From NCBI RefSeq assembly GCF_950023065.1, contig NC_088679.1:12648001-12712000 (forward strand): 64,000 nt of DNA. The letters are read 5' to 3'. The translations under genes were made by a program, and so were the position numbers. The notes below the pieces were generated by a model. The model ran no database searches. It saw only the letters and a program-made list of their open reading frames with translations, and was not told the DNA's origin. Each line of letters begins with the position of its first letter. The stretch's first letter is position 1. Of this stretch, positions 48,101-59,294 are shown one piece after another. The stretch comes from Planococcus citri. Lineage: Eukaryota > Arthropoda > Insecta > Hemiptera > Pseudococcidae.

Positions 48101-48770
48101 AGCGGAGAAACTAAACATGCTTCCGGAAAAAATCAAACTCGTGCTGAATGGGCATCGTAATATTCGAGAAACACAACCAGCTGCATTCGAACAAAATATC
48201 CTTCGCGACAGCCAACAAAAGCAAGAAAAACCTGCTCAAAATGTCGCCCCCGTAACCAAACCACAACCTCCAATCAGTATCACGAATTGCTTCGATCCAG
48301 TCAATATTCTCAGTAATCTCGCCAACGACTCATCGAACAAATCGCTTCACAAAACTCCAGCCAAAGATTTAATCGAAGATTTACTCCACCTGAAAAATGC
48401 TCAAATGCCTTGCATACAAGCGCTTCTCAGTATGAGAAAACATCCCAAATTGCTCACACCTTTAAAAGACACGCCGGATTTATTGAAAGAAAAATTCTCG
48501 CAGATGGAAAGTAATAAAATCAACGCTAAAATACCGATGATCAACGAAGAAAGAAATCTATCACCTTTTAAAAATGTCGGTTTTGTCGAAATTGTCTCTA
48601 GAAAGGCGGATGAAGAAGAACCGCCTAAAGCAACCGATGCAGGGTCGATTACCGCTTGTTCGGTAACTGTTAGTGAGGATGTAGAGCATGGTGTGTTTGC
48701 CAGAAAAACTCGTAAACGACCTATGATTCGAAAAATTGTGACTAATGTTAAAAAACTTGCTCCTAGTTAA
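45108..48770 (+). CDS. FLASH/CASP8AP2-like protein with large internal repeat
   Basis: The exons are 45108-45182, 45297-45508 and 45590-48770, joined to 1155 codons plus TAA. The N-terminus has an acidic DDDLYNDLPEE word followed by a coiled coil (about residues 24-95) that includes NISSLYRTAIAENKRK. That layout resembles the N-terminal coiled coil of FLASH, which binds Lsm11 in histone pre-mRNA processing. Next comes an Arg/Asp/Lys-rich segment, then about 30 diverged copies of a ~21-residue unit (NDHRSVPESQKPPPEKSN-like) across about residues 270-975. The C-terminal part is non-repetitive, with VNILSNLAND, LIEDLLHLKN and a basic end. The repeat region is hydrophilic and surely disordered. 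The identification rests on the N-terminus only; a different coiled-coil nuclear protein is possible. The start ATG has AAA before it, a good insect context. Confidence 0.75.
46100..48240 (+). repeat. coding tandem repeat of ~63 bp
   Basis: This lies within exon 3 of the FLASH-like gene. Units read HR..RENQQPPPEKPN..LND or similar; the best-conserved run is at about 46390-46810. A second sub-family (RKKPKLQENLTPELNEQR) alternates in a ~190 bp higher-order unit at about 47200-47690. The lack of stops or frameshifts over 2.1 kb argues that the frame is under selection. The reverse strand also shows long spurious frames. Confidence 0.85.
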
Positions 48771-49180
48771 CTCTTTTTTGTTGTTGTTGTTATTATTGTT
48801 TTGTAAGTATGTGAAAATGTGTACCTACTTATTCGTGTAACTTATTTATTGCATATTGAAAAAAGATACTCAGTTTGTGTTTGTATAATAATATGTTGTA
48901 TCTTATTAATTTATTATATTGTACTGAATGATGATATATAGGTAATGAATAAATTGTTTTGTAGGAATCGTTTGTAGAATTATTCATGAACCAAAATACA
49001 TACCAAATGAAAATTATTTTAGATTAATTCCATTTCTTCATTATTCATTTTCATTTTATACATCGACTGATTTTATGAAGTAAAAAGAACGATCAAATCA
49101 CGTGATCAAATTCTTCGAAAATCTGTACTTTGGTAGGTAATACAGAAACTGGATTCAAGCTTGTTTTTATTAATGAACGA
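48771..49180 (+). terminator. 3' UTR and poly(A) signal of the FLASH-like gene
   Basis: AATAAA is at 48948-48953, 178 bp after the stop. The remaining bases up to the foldback element are AT-rich and featureless. Confidence 0.6.
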
Positions 49181-49189
49181 ATAATTTCT

Positions 49190-52100
49190 GACAGGAAAAC
49201 CTCATTACCTGGCAAAATTTCAAGTGCTAAAGTGCCTTTTTCGATTTTTGGTGAATTTTCAAAAATCAAAATGTGAGAAAAAATCAAAATTACTTATACC
49301 AAATTGACCTAGAAAGCTGAAATTTGGGATACACCCTATTTTCGACCTGCCAAATCGATTGGAAACTGTTTCAAACCGTCTTGAGCAATTCTGGAGCCTC
49401 CAGCAAATTTTTGAAACTCGAAATTCTCACAAAATTTCGTCAAATGAAGTTGGAAACCGAAAATAATTTCAACACGCCGCTGTGAAGTCGACTGCAGGTG
49501 AATTTCAAATCGTTTTGGAGCCTCCAGTAGATTTTTGAAGCTCGCAATTCCCCAAAATTTTATCAAACGGAGTTGGAAGCTGAAATTATTTCTGAAAAAT
49601 AATTTCAATACGCTGTGAAGTCGACTGCAGGTAAATTTCAAGTCGTTTTGGAGCATCCAGCGATTTTTTGAAAATTACTGGAGCCTCCAGTAAATTTTTT
49701 AAACTAGAAATGTCCCTAGAATTTCATCAAAATGGAGGTGGAAAGCTGAAATTAACTATGCACACCAATTTTAATACCCTCTCAAGACGACTTCAGGTGG
49801 GTTCAAGTAATTTTGTAGCCTCCAGTGACTTTTTGAAAGATTTCATGGCGTTTTTGGGAGAATTGAAATTTCGAAAAACTAGCTGAAAGCTTCAAAACCA
49901 CTTGAAACCACCATGCAGTGCACTTCATATTTTTGTATTCGAGTTTCAAAAATCTACTGGAGGCTCCCCTAATTTTCCAAAAATGACTGGAGGCTCCAAA
50001 ACGACTTGAAATTCACCTGCAGTCGACTTCACAGTGTATTGAAATTAGTTTGCAGAATAAATTTTGTGGGAATTTCAAGCTTCAAAAATCTACTGGAGGT
50101 TCCAGTAATTTTCAAAAAATCGCTAGGGGCTCCAAAACGATTTGAAATTAGTTTGCCGAATTAATTTCTGATCTCCAACTCCATTTAATGAAATTTTGGG
50201 GAAAATTCAAGTTTCAAAAATTTACTGGAGGCTCCGGTAAATTTCCAAAAATGACTGGAGGCTCCAAAACGACTTGAAATTTACCTGCAGTCGACTTCAT
50301 AGCTTATTGAAATTAGTTTCCAGAATTAATTTCGGCTTTCCAACTCCATTTGATGAAATTTCGGGGACGAGTTTCAAAAATCTACTGGAGGCTCCAGTAA
50401 TTTTCCAAAAATTGCTGGAGGCTCCAAAATGACTTGAAATTCACCTGCAGTCGACTTCACAGCGTATTGAAATTATTTTTCAGAATTAATTTCGGCTTTC
50501 CAACTCCATTTGATGAAATGTTGGGGGAATTTCAAGCTTCAAAACTTTACTGGAGGCTCCAAAACGACTTGAAATTCACCTGCAGTCAAATATCAAATAT
50601 CAAATAATTTATTGCTGTAAGAGACCGCAAGCGGCATTTACAAGTCATGTTACAATATATTACATGGTATTGCCTATTGAGCTACTCTACAACATTAAAA
50701 ATACAATAAAATGAAACGGATAGAAACAAAACAATAAGATAAAGTAATGGATACATATAACTAATTAAATAGGGTTAGAGTTTAGGAACTCATCTACTTA
50801 CATCATAAAATGACCTTTTTAGTAGCCATTTATGAAGAGCTTTTTTAAATAGCTTTGTATTATGAATACCCTGATTTGTGGAGGGAGACTATTGAAGATT
50901 TTTGACTGCCATAGTATCTATTCCTTCCCTGTTCACTTAGTCGACTTCATAGCGTATTTAAATTAGTTTGGAGAATTAATTTCGGCTTTGCAACTCCATT
51001 TGATGAAATTTTGGGGAATTTCGAGCTTCAAAAATCTACTGGAGGCTCCAGTAATTTTCCAAAAATGGCTGAGGCTACAAAACGACTTGAAATTTACCTG
51101 CAGTCGACTTCATAGCGTATAGAAATTATTTTTCAGAATTAATTTCGGCTTTCGAACTCCATTTGATAAAATTTTGGGGGAATTTCAAGCTTCAAAAATC
51201 TACTGGAGGCTCCAAAACGACTTGAAATTCACCTGCAGTCGACTTCATAGCGTATTGAAATTAGTTTGGACAATTAATTTCGGCTTTCCAAATCCATTTG
51301 ATGAAATTTTGGGGAGATTTCGAGTTTCAAAAATCTACTGGAGGCTCCAGTTATTTTCGAAAAATTGCTGGAGGCTCCAAAATGGCTTGAAATTTACCTG
51401 CAGTCGACTTCACAGCGTATTGAAATTATTTTTCAGAATTCATTTCGGCATTGCAACTCCAATTGATGACATTTTGGGGAATTTCGAACTTCAAAAATGT
51501 ACTGGAGGCTTCAGTAATTTTCCAAAAACGGCTTGAGGCTCCACAACGACTTAAAATTAACCTGCAGTCGACTTCACAGCGTATTGAAATTATTTTTCAG
51601 AATTAATTTCGGCTTTCCAACTCCATTTGATAAAATTTTGGGGGATTTCGAGCTTCAACAATCTACTGGAGGCTCCAAAAAACGACTTGAAATTCACCTG
51701 AAGTCGACTTCATAGCGTAGGTATTGAAATAAGTTTGGAGATTTAATTTCGGCTTTCCAACTCCACTTAATGAAATTTTGTGGGAATTTCGAGCTTCAAA
51801 AATGTACTGGAGGCTCCAGTAATTTTCAAAAAATCGCTGGATGCTCCAAAACGACTTGAAATTTACCTGCAGTCGACTTCACAGCGTATTGAAATAATTT
51901 TTCAGAATTAATTTCGGCATTCCAGCTCCATTTGATAAAATTTTGTGGGAATTTCGAGCTTCAAAAATCTACTGGAGGCTCCAGTAATTTTCAAAAAATC
52001 GCTGGAGGCTCCCAAACGACTTGAAATTAACCTGCAGTCGACTTCACAGCGTATTGAAATAATTTTTCAGAATTAATTTCGGCATTCCAGCTCCATTTGA

Positions 52101-53110
52101 TGAAATTTTGAGGAATTTCGAGCTTCAAAAATCTACTGGAGGCTCCAGTAATTTTCCAAAAATGGCTGGAGGCTACAAAACGACTTGAAATTTACCTGCA
52201 GTCAACTTCACAGCGTATTGAAATTATTATTCAGAATTAATTTCGGCTTTCCAACTCCATTTGATAAAATTTTGTGGGAATTTCGATCTTCAAAAATTTA
52301 CTGGAGGCTCCAAAATTACTTAAAATTCTCCTGAAGTCGACTTCATAGTGTATTGAAATTAGTTTGGAGAATTAATTTCGGCTTTCCAACTCCATTTGAT
52401 AAAATTTTGTGGGAATTTCGAGCTTCAAAAATCTACTGGAGGCTCCAGTAATTTTCAAAAAATCGCTGAAAGCTTCAAAACGATTTGAAATTCACCTGCA
52501 GTTGACTTCACAGCGTATTGATATTATTTTTCAGAATTAATTTCAGCTTCTATAACTCCATTTGATTCAATTTTGGGGAATTTCGAGCTTCAAAAAACTA
52601 CTGGAGGCTCCAAAACGACTTGAAATTCACCTGCAGTCGACTTCATAGCGTATTGAAATTAGTTTGCAGAGTTAATTTCGGCTTTCCAACTCCATTTTAT
52701 AAAATTTTGTGGGACGTTTAAGCTTAAAAAATCTACTGGAGGCTCCAGTAATTTTCAAAAAATCGCTGGAGGCCCCAAAACGACTTGAAATTTACCTGCA
52801 GTTGACTTTACAGCGCATTGAAATTATTTTTCAGAATTAATTTCGGCATTCCAACTCCATTTCATGAAATTATGTGGAAATTTCGATTTTCAAAAATCTG
52901 CTAGACGCTCCAGAACTGCTCAAAACGGTTTGAAAGAGTTTCCAATCGATTTGGCAGGTTGAAAATGGAGTATATTCCAAATTTCAGCTTTCTAGGTAAA
53001 TTTGGTAAAATTTTGACTTTTTTCTCATATTTTGGCCAAAATTTGATTTTTGAAAATTCACCAAAAATCGAAAAAGGCACTTTAGCACTTGACATTTTGA
53101 CAGGTGATGA
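49190..53110. mobile_element. large foldback-like element: inverted ends plus inverted tandem units
   Basis: About 220 bp at the left (49190-49410) and right (52900-53110) are inverted copies: the left AAGTGCTAAAGTGCCTTTTT matches the right AAAAAGGCACTTTAGCACTT. Between them lie tandem units of about 130 or 165 bp containing CTGGAGGCTCC, CACCTGCAGTCGACTTCA and TTTCGGCTTTCCAACTCC. Units at about 49400-49910 are in one orientation, and about 17 units at 49930-52900 are in the other, so the whole segment is a giant asymmetric hairpin. This resembles Drosophila Foldback elements, whose long inverted ends are internally repetitive. No transposase frame is visible. Open frames here are repeat translations. 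Confidence 0.75.
50587..50935 (-). mobile_element. 5'-truncated non-LTR retrotransposon (Jockey/CR1-like 3' end)
   Basis: The tandem array is interrupted after CCTGCAGTC and resumes at AGTCGACTTCA, so AGTC may be a 4 bp target duplication. Read on the minus strand, the insert carries the typical end of a non-LTR reverse transcriptase ORF: FNSLPPQIR in one frame, then FKKALHKWLLKRSFYDV in another, so a frameshift is present. It is followed by a 3' UTR, AATAAA and a short ATTTGAT tandem tail. The insert is about 345 bp, so nearly the whole element is missing at the 5' side, as is usual for LINE insertions. Confidence 0.75.
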
Positions 53111-53816
53111 ATTTTTGCCTACTGTTTCAATCTACCTTTGTATGTTTTAAAAAATTTCTTGCCAGTCCTATGTTGGAACGCAAAATCTGTGATTTCGGCT
53201 GACCTGTCAATCAAAATGGTCGCTATTTTGTAAGTAGGGCCATTTTTTTTAGGACAATGGCTAGAAATGTTCCTCAGGACTCCCCCTTTGAGAAAAATCG
53301 AAAAAAGTTGTCCCGGAGAATCGGCAGGGGGGTACAAGTGATCCTTGTGCGGGACCCCCGACTAAAGAAGTAGAATTTGGAACCAAATTTTCAGCTGCCA
53401 AAGTTGATTTCTCAATTTTTAGCTAATTTTTGAACGTATTAAAATATCTCCACATTTTTCAATAATTTTACGATAAATCATCATAAAAATCAATTCACAC
53501 ATGAATGACAAGCTCATCGTGGGTTATTTCATGTTGCACAAAATGTAAACACACGTGCAATATTGAAATATTTCTTCGTATTACCAACACTGTTAGCTAA
53601 AACCATCGATTTACACTCGAAGACAACACTGTCTACTTGAAAATTAATTTTTACCGTCGTGGCGTCCCAAGTACAAGGAGTGAAAGTTGACGATTACGTC
53701 CATCTTTTTTTTCTGCTGATAAAAAATGATAAAATATGTCATTCTGTTGTGAATAATTTAATTAGTGAACGTTGATTTTACACTGTTCGAGCTTCGAGCT
53801 TCGATTCAAGAAGACC
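53111..53816. other. upstream region of the recombinase gene
   Basis: No coding exon is visible. The segment includes C/G-rich words near 53270-53370 and then ordinary AT-rich sequence. The 5' UTR of the downstream gene probably begins in the last 150 bp. Confidence 0.45.
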
Positions 53817-55342
53817 ATGTTATCCTCTACAAGTCTGATGGACACCGATGAAAACGATTACAATTACATCGAAGAGGTATTCTGTACTCCTGAATTCAAA
53901 GACGAAGCAAACACACCATGTAACATAGCCTTATTACCGGAGAAATCCAGACACAGGTACGAAGCGACGTACGAATCATTTGAAAAATGGAGAGAAGAAC
54001 ATAAACAGCCTAGTACGTACTCGGAAGAGATCTTGATGAAGTTCTTCGAAGAATTATCCGCTACAAAATCACCTTCGACGTTATGGTGTACGTATTCGAT
54101 GTTAAAGGGTATGATCAAATTGAAACACGATATCGATATCGGAAAATATTCCGTATTAATCGCGTTGTTGAAAAAACGATCGAAAGGATACACAGCTGTA
54201 ACTGCTCCGGTCTTCACCGACGAAGATGTTGCTAAATTCATCAACGAAGCACCAGATGCTCTATATCTAGTAACCAAAGTACGTATATTACTCATCGTAA
54301 CACTTTGAAATCGTACAGAACGTAATTCTAATCCTGTATCTCGTTTGCTATCTTTACAGGTTGCTCTGATCTTCGGTATATTGGGAGCTTGCCGAACAGA
54401 CGAACTGACTAATTTGAGAGTTCAAAATATCGAAACACACGGACGTATATTTCTGGTAAAAATCCCTAAACCAGACCAGCCTTCGATTACTCGTTCGTTC
54501 ACCGTCAGTGATCATTATTACGACATTGTTGAAAAATACAGACAGCTGAGGCCTCTTAATGTAAAATGTGATCGTTTTTTCCTAAGCTATCGTCAAGGTA
54601 AATGCACCATACAGGTGATTGGTAAACATAAATTCGCCTGTATGCCCAGAGAAATAGCTACTTTCTTGGAATTAGAAAACGCTCATCTGTACACAGGTAT
54701 CTACCCTACAATTTATCATCATTGGGTGTAACTTTCAACTCGAAGATACTGAATTTTTATTTAATTTTAGGACACAGTATACGTAAAACGTCGTCAAGTC
54801 TTCTAGCCAATGCTGGAGCTGATCGTCGTACCGTTAAAAGACACGGTACTTGGAAATCTACCACAGAAGTACAAGGATATATCGATAGCAGTTTACATAT
54901 CAAAAGAAGAACCGAAACGACTGTCGAATCTAGTATAAGTCAACCAGCATCTACTATTAATCAGTTCGTAGAAGACGAAGTCGAGTTCTCATCTAATAAC
55001 AACAATTATCACTCGAATTCGAATCAGCCTATCGACGAAGAAAATACATCGTCGATTAACAACACGACGTCGTGTAATTCAAACGATTCGGATTCCGTTT
55101 TACCCGATGAATCTACGAACACGTTGCCTGTGATGACTTGTTCTACTTCGTTTAAAAATAAAACCGATGTAGTGCTAGATTTACCTATGTCTGTATTGTA
55201 TGAAAATAATGATAATGATAGTGGTAATCGAAAGTCGAACGAAGATACTGCTACTACGAGCTTGGAAGGTAAACGTTTAGATTTAATTAAGAAACATTTC
55301 GCATTTTATAACTGTACGAATATTTATATTAATTTCAAGTAG
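53817..55342 (+). CDS. Crypton-like tyrosine recombinase gene, complete and intron-containing
   Basis: The exons are 53817-54278, 54360-54696 and 54771-55342, joined to 456 codons plus TAG. The start is ATG with ACC before it; the TTG-initiated extension upstream is not used. Residues about 35-130 form an all-alpha core-binding-type domain. The catalytic domain has Arg166 (ACRTDEL), a beta-hairpin Lys in YRQGKC, the HSIR box (His268, Arg271), His291 with Trp294 (RHGTW) and nucleophile Tyr303 (GYIDSS), so the full tyrosine-recombinase set is present. The C-terminal ~140 residues are Ser/Asn/Asp-rich and non-catalytic. Tyrosine recombinases of this eukaryotic type come from Crypton transposons, several of which were domesticated in animals. 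A phase-1 intron falls immediately before the HSIR box. No flanking repeats are visible, which fits a host gene, but an old Crypton insertion is not excluded. Confidence 0.85.
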
Positions 55343-57238
55343 CAAATTTTATTACTGTTTGTGTGTAAGATGAAATACGAATTTTAATTTTCGATAGTGT
55401 ATTATCGAAGAATGTATCGTTTTGAAATAAGACTCGTGTTTTTACCTATAATGTTAAGAGAACTTTCAATAATTATTGTCTAATGTATACTTCACTGTCC
55501 TATGTACTTATACTTTCAAATACTAGATGTATTAAGGTTTGGTTTCAAATTATTGAGGAAGAAAAAACATCGGTATGTCTATGTTGCTAACTTTACGTAA
55601 TGTTAATGTTCACTATTTTAGAAATTTGATGAAGGTCCAAATTGCTGTCGCTTCAACAATGAGGACCCTATGATGGAAAAAAGAAGAAATAATTATTGAC
55701 CATTATCTAGTGGTCTTTCCTTCACCAAAATGTTCCATCTAATCTTGGTAAAAAGTTCAATGTTGTTTTTTTTTTTTTTTGTAATTTAGCAAGTTTACTG
55801 GCGATTTTTTAAAACTTTGAAAAACATTATATTCGATGTAGGTAAATTCTACTTTTGCCGTACCGATCAATTGAATTTTGACGTATAACTCTCTTCTTTA
55901 ATCTTTACCATGAAAATTTAAATTGTGAGAATATTGAAATAAGTTTACTTTATAAGATATAAGTGAGAATTTGTACGAATTTATTATGTTTTATTCTTGA
56001 AAAAAAGAATTATGTATATTTTTTTTTTATTATGAGAATAAAGAGAAACAAAGTTTTTCGTTTCGGGTGTGATTTTTTGAAAACATCTTGCAATTTTCTG
56101 TTAATCGTTGTGCTTTTGCCTCTTTTTTATATTCAAAACGTGATTTCACGACCCTACCTATAGAACTCGAAGAAATTGAAATAATGAAATAAAATGTCAA
56201 TACATATTCAAAATCGCCAAAGAACTGAAAATTCAGGGTATCTAACAGACAGTGAAAGTAGTGATTTTAAAAATGGGTATTGAAAAAGTACCTAGTGAAT
56301 TTTGTTCAAAATGTAGTGAAAACATGAAAAAATTCAAATGCGTTCCTTTGTCTCGATCATTATTTCAGAAAGGCAGAAAAGAATTCATTAGTCTATTTTT
56401 TTAAGAGCTTGAATTACACATTTTTGAGAGCTTTTGCCCTCGCTTCGCTCGGGCTATTTTGGTCTTTTTCTACATGAAAAACTTATTGTTCAGATTCAAG
56501 AAAATATGTTGAAAGTTTGAATCATAAAAAAGAACTCCTCTCTGCACGAAGAAACTTTTTTTTACTTCCAAAACACGAATTTTTGAAAGCTTTTGCTCTC
56601 GCTTCGCTTGGGCTCATTTGTTTTTTTCAATTTTGAATTTTTCAAAAAAAAAAAAAAAAAAAACATAATTTAAAGGAATAAACCTCTACCTAATAATAAA
56701 ATCACACGAAAAAATCATCGTTTTTTATACCTCTCGAAATGCTGTAGATTTTCGAGAGCTTTTGCCTTCGCTTTTTCATGGCCAGTTTGTTTCTCCTTTC
56801 CTCAATTAAAAAATTCCAGACTTGAAGGAGAATGGAGAAATCAACATTTTTATACGTTGTATGAATATTAGGCAAGATTCTACCTTTCAAATAACAAAAT
56901 TGTAATTTTATATCTTACTCATTTCACTTTGAAACTCGCCGTGTCATTTCTAAAAATTGGTATACTTTTTCCCTCAAACATCATTAAAATTTTCCATTAA
57001 ATTTTGGTACATTTTAAAAAAATTTGTTACGTTGAAAACAGTTTTTTATTCGCACAATTTCATTACATTAGTAAGGACCTAAAAGGTGAAAGTAAAATCA
57101 AAAATTGAAATGATAAAATTATATTTTCGACATCTACTTGCTTGAAAATTTTTTTAGGGTGTTTGACTGTTTGAAGACATTGAAAAAGCGAAAAATCCTA
57201 ATGTAAAATTTTGCCTCCCCCTCAGCTCCCTTTTCTCC
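55343..57238. other. 3' UTR and non-coding DNA with a dispersed repeat
   Basis: No gene is supported. The recombinase 3' UTR probably occupies the first part; there is no AATAAA close to the stop, and later candidates are weak. Between about 56395 and 56790 the dispersed family with GAGAGCTTTTGCCCTCGCTT and CGCTCGGGCT appears three times (about 56432, 56587, 56758). Confidence 0.5.
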
Positions 57239-57676
57239 AGGGTTGTAACACATGAAAAAAAAAACCGTTTAAAACTGTGTTTTTTTTTTGTTTTAAACGT
57301 GTTTTTTTTTCAACTTCAATTTCCTAAAAAAAACACGTTTTTTTCAGTTTCTTGGTGAAAAAAAGTGAAATTGAACAAACTGTATTTTTAGAGACAATTT
57401 TTGTGTTTTGATTCCAATTTTTCAATATTTCAGATTTCTTGAGCTTTATAGCTATTTTATGACGTCACATCTTAAAAATTGATGTCTGGTGAACCCAAAA
57501 TAAATGAATTTGTGTTTTGAAACACATTTTAAACGTGTTTAAAACGCGTTTTAAACACAAAGTTTTAAACAAGAAAAAAAAACTGTTCTAAAACAAAAAA
57601 AAAACGTTTTAAACTAAAAAAAAAAAAGTTTTTTTTTAATATTTTTTTTTTTTTAAACACGTTTTTGTACAACCCT
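57239..57676. mobile_element. inverted-repeat element rich in GTTTTAAAC words
   Basis: The ends are AGGGTTGTAACAC on the left and GTACAACCCT on the right, inverted relative to each other. Inside, GTTTTAAAC, AACGTGTTT and long A or T runs recur in both orientations. There is no coding frame. It looks like a small non-autonomous element of about 440 bp. Confidence 0.55.
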
Positions 57677-59290
57677 GCTTTTCTCACGAAATCTCGAGTG
57701 TTTAAAAAATGCCCCGCTAAAAGTCCTGCTTTTTTATTTTAAAATTTTAAAATTTTGTCAGACACCTACATAAGTAGTCTTATAACGTACGTAATGCGTT
57801 CATTCATTTTGTATTTTTTTTTTATTTATTTTTTTTTAAATAATAATTTTGATTGTTATTATAAAAACGTTGTATACAAATTTTCTTCCAATTCCAATTT
57901 TTTGAACATATTCCTGTGAAAAATTTGACTTTGTTAATTTTTTTTGTGTGCGAGGGGGGAGGGGTCGAGTGGATAACTTTCTGAAAATTTGGTTGAAAAG
58001 GTAGTGATTTTTTCAACAAAAAAAATCCTTTAGATACCCTGGAAAAGCCGGTAAATTGAACAAGCAGCATTGGTAGGCAAGTGGCGGTATTAAAAACACA
58101 GAAGGAAAAAAGAAATCAAAATCCTCACATGAAGAAAAAATACTTAAAGCTCTTTGACCTTTTAAAATAGGTACGAATTTTTGAAAACTTTGCTCAAAGT
58201 TCATTCGGTCCTCAGACCTGTTTGCTTTTTTTTTTCAAATTTCTAAAAAACATCATCATTCAAATTCTGAAATTTTAAAACCAAAAAATCAAATTCTACA
58301 CATGAATGATGAAAACGTTGTGTTTTTCAAATTTTATGTTTGAGGTTTCTAAAAATTGAACAGGAGAAACGAAAATTTTTATGAGAAGAACCTGAACCAT
58401 AACAGAAATTAATTCGAAATTTTCAAGGAAATAATTTTTATCCAATAATCTTTACTTTCTCTAACGTATTTTCTCTAACACAATTTCTTCTAAAAGACAA
58501 CATTTGCAATATAATTGTGTACTGCCTAGCAGAGAGGAATTTTGATTTTTTAAACATGTTTTTCAACTTTGAGGATCCTTACACAAGAGGACCAATATTA
58601 CGGACAGGGGCGGAAGGAGACTGTTTATTGAAAATGTGAAAGGAGGGGGGGTATTCAAAAATGTTTTGACCAGAAAATAAAAGGAGGGTGGTTGTTTGGT
58701 ATTGAGAAGGTTTTTGAGTTAATTTATCAGGTTGGTAATTTGGATTTCAAAAAGGTTGTCTGTTATTTTTTCCAATTTTGAAGTCCTCTGCAAGAGATCA
58801 AGCGAGGGAGTTTTCTTGAAAAAAAATTGTATTAAAAAAAATTCAGACACAAAAATGGTAAATCTTCATGCTTTGAGATAGGTATGTTTTACAGAAAAAA
58901 TAATGTTGGCAACATTTTTAGTAGAAAATATGTGTTTCAACCGAAATCAAAAAAAATGGAACCAAAACCCGAATTTGACATTTTCATTCCCTAACTGTTG
59001 ACCTGTAGCCTTTAAAACATTGCAGTTATGTAATTATAGTTAATACATACATATAATTCAATTTTTCATTTTTTTTTCAATTTAAATCAAATTTTTGTCA
59101 GTATTTTTTGTGCTATAAACTAAACTTGAAAAAATTGATGAATTTTTCATTTTTATTCATATTCTGAACTTTGTCTGGATTTGAAAAGTCCTTAAAAGTC
59201 GTAAAGGCGACAACTGAATATTTATTTTTGAAAAAAGGGGCAATATTTTTTGAAATTTCACAGAAATGGGTTTAAAATGGAATTACTATA
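57677..59290. other. AT-rich non-coding DNA
   Basis: I find no exon, RNA gene or intact element. One diverged member of the CTCGCTTCGCTCGG dispersed family may lie at about 58186-58215. Confidence 0.45.
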
Positions 59291-59294
59291 ATTT

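Noticed and set aside
49336..51715. Several frames of 60-120 codons in the 49-53 kb array
   Set aside because: All repeat the same peptide pattern because they translate the tandem unit; no transposase motif is present.
53772..53816. A 15-codon N-terminal extension of the recombinase
   Set aside because: It would need a TTG start; the ATG at 53817 has a good ACC context.
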